From: Dehalococcoidia bacterium
GTDB taxonomy: Bacteria > Chloroflexota > Dehalococcoidia > UBA2979
NCBI GenBank assembly: GCA_023228765.1
Contig: JALOAM010000034.1
Location: forward strand, 1-22,087
Direction: 5' to 3'
Length of the DNA: 22,087 nucleotides
The position numbers and the translations under genes are program-made. Positions 21,843 through 22,087 of the stretch are shown piece by piece. Numbering within the stretch: position 1 is the stretch's first letter; the number at the start of each line of letters is the position of its first letter. The notes beneath the pieces were generated by a model that saw only the letters and a program-made list of their open reading frames with translations, searched no databases and was not told the origin of the DNA.

Positions 21843-21862
21843 AATCTACGCCGCTGAATCTA
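21843..21862 (-). promoter_or_regulatory. Twin -10-like boxes (TAGATT twice) of the small membrane protein gene
   Basis: On the minus strand GTAGATTC occurs twice, 14 bp apart (TAGATT at 21862-21857 and 21848-21843). The nearer box predicts a start near 21836 and a short leader with GAGGAG. The duplication could mean two start points or an operator. Confidence 0.35.
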
Positions 21863-21926
21863 CCAACCTCGCACGCAAGAGGCACGCCCTCCGCTTCGCC
21901 GGGCGGAGCCTCGGACCGCTCGAACC

Positions 21927-21932
21927 TATACT
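21927..21932 (+). promoter_or_regulatory. -10 box (TATACT) for a predicted leaderless mRNA
   Basis: TATACT, the best -10 hexamer in the window, ends exactly 6 nt before the GTG at 21939. No ribosome-binding site lies between them. Confidence 0.55.
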
Positions 21933-21938
21933 CGGCAC

Positions 21939-22087
21939 GTGGCAGACGATCCGTTCCAGAACATCACGCCGGAGGACACCGAGGCGCGTCCGACCTCCGA
22001 GGGTGGGCGGCTGCTGCTCGGCGGCCCGGTGGTCCTGGTGACCACCACCTACCGAGGCGTGCCCAACGTGATGCCGCTCTCGTGGTT
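21939..22087 (+). CDS. Flavin reductase-like (FMN-binding split-barrel) protein, N-terminal part
   Basis: The first 49 codons are visible and the gene runs off the window. After an acidic lead (MADDPFQNITPEDTEARP) comes GGPVVLVTTTYRGVPNVMPLSW, best read in VVLVTTTYRGVPNVMPLSW. This is the typical opening of the flavin reductase/DIM6-NTAB family, where the strand and the xxNxMPLSW word contact FMN. Members reduce flavin for partner monooxygenases or serve other FMN-linked roles. GTG 21939 is supported by the -10 box 6 nt upstream. Catalytic details are outside the window. Confidence 0.78.
   Translation, partial: MADDPFQNITPEDTEARPTSEGGRLLLGGPVVLVTTTYRGVPNVMPLSW

Overview
This is a very GC-rich bacterial chromosomal window with short intergenic spaces. 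Several starts are GTG or TTG. It carries rho, asd, the end of a ribosomal protein S20 gene, a LysM/M23 endopeptidase and a lytic transglycosylase. The gene content fits Chloroflexota best, perhaps a Dehalococcoidia-like lineage. The reasons are a degenerate PP2C-plus-propeller membrane protein, a lipoprotein with the WPDxCLG/PGYR domain, a Rho with a basic Gly-rich N-terminus, a coenzyme-F420-type LLM oxidoreductase and a paired acyl-CoA dehydrogenase operon. Actinomycetota cannot be excluded from sequence alone. I see no phage, plasmid, CRISPR, tRNA or rRNA.

Layout. 1-2361: end of rpsT with its terminator, a lipoprotein gene on the minus strand, and a divergent M16 zinc peptidase. 2362-2873: gene-free control region with a tandem repeat, a palindromic repeat element, a promoter and a possible operator. 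2874-5340: operon of two acyl-CoA dehydrogenase subunits. 5341-5695: terminator, hexanucleotide array and second repeat element. 5696-9242: pseudophosphatase/propeller membrane protein (minus), a small hypothetical gene and a lipoprotein gene. 9439-10881: rho. 11407-16077: envelope block with a LysM-M23 endopeptidase, a metallo-beta-lactamase-fold protein without its metal ligands, and a lytic transglycosylase. 16222-17856: two-gene operon of an alpha/beta hydrolase and a divergent CitE-like protein. 17881-21819: four minus-strand genes (phosphotransferase, asd, LLM oxidoreductase, small membrane protein). 21939 to the end: start of a flavin-reductase-like gene.

Two patterns run through the window. 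First, a family of about 125-135 bp inverted-repeat elements occurs five times complete and once as a half. Each lies close behind the 3' end of a gene, has an asymmetric conserved core, and is mostly bordered by short tandem arrays of a CTCYGACTC type. Second, the promoters look like lone TANNNT -10 boxes. In four genes the box lies exactly 6 or 7 nt before the start codon, which predicts leaderless mRNAs. In addition, all four clear intrinsic terminators have GNRA tetraloops and T-tails broken by G or C.

No defence or mobile system was found. The most novel material is the repeat family with its flanking arrays, and two ordinary-looking enzymes (PP2C fold and metallo-beta-lactamase fold) that have lost their metal-binding residues.
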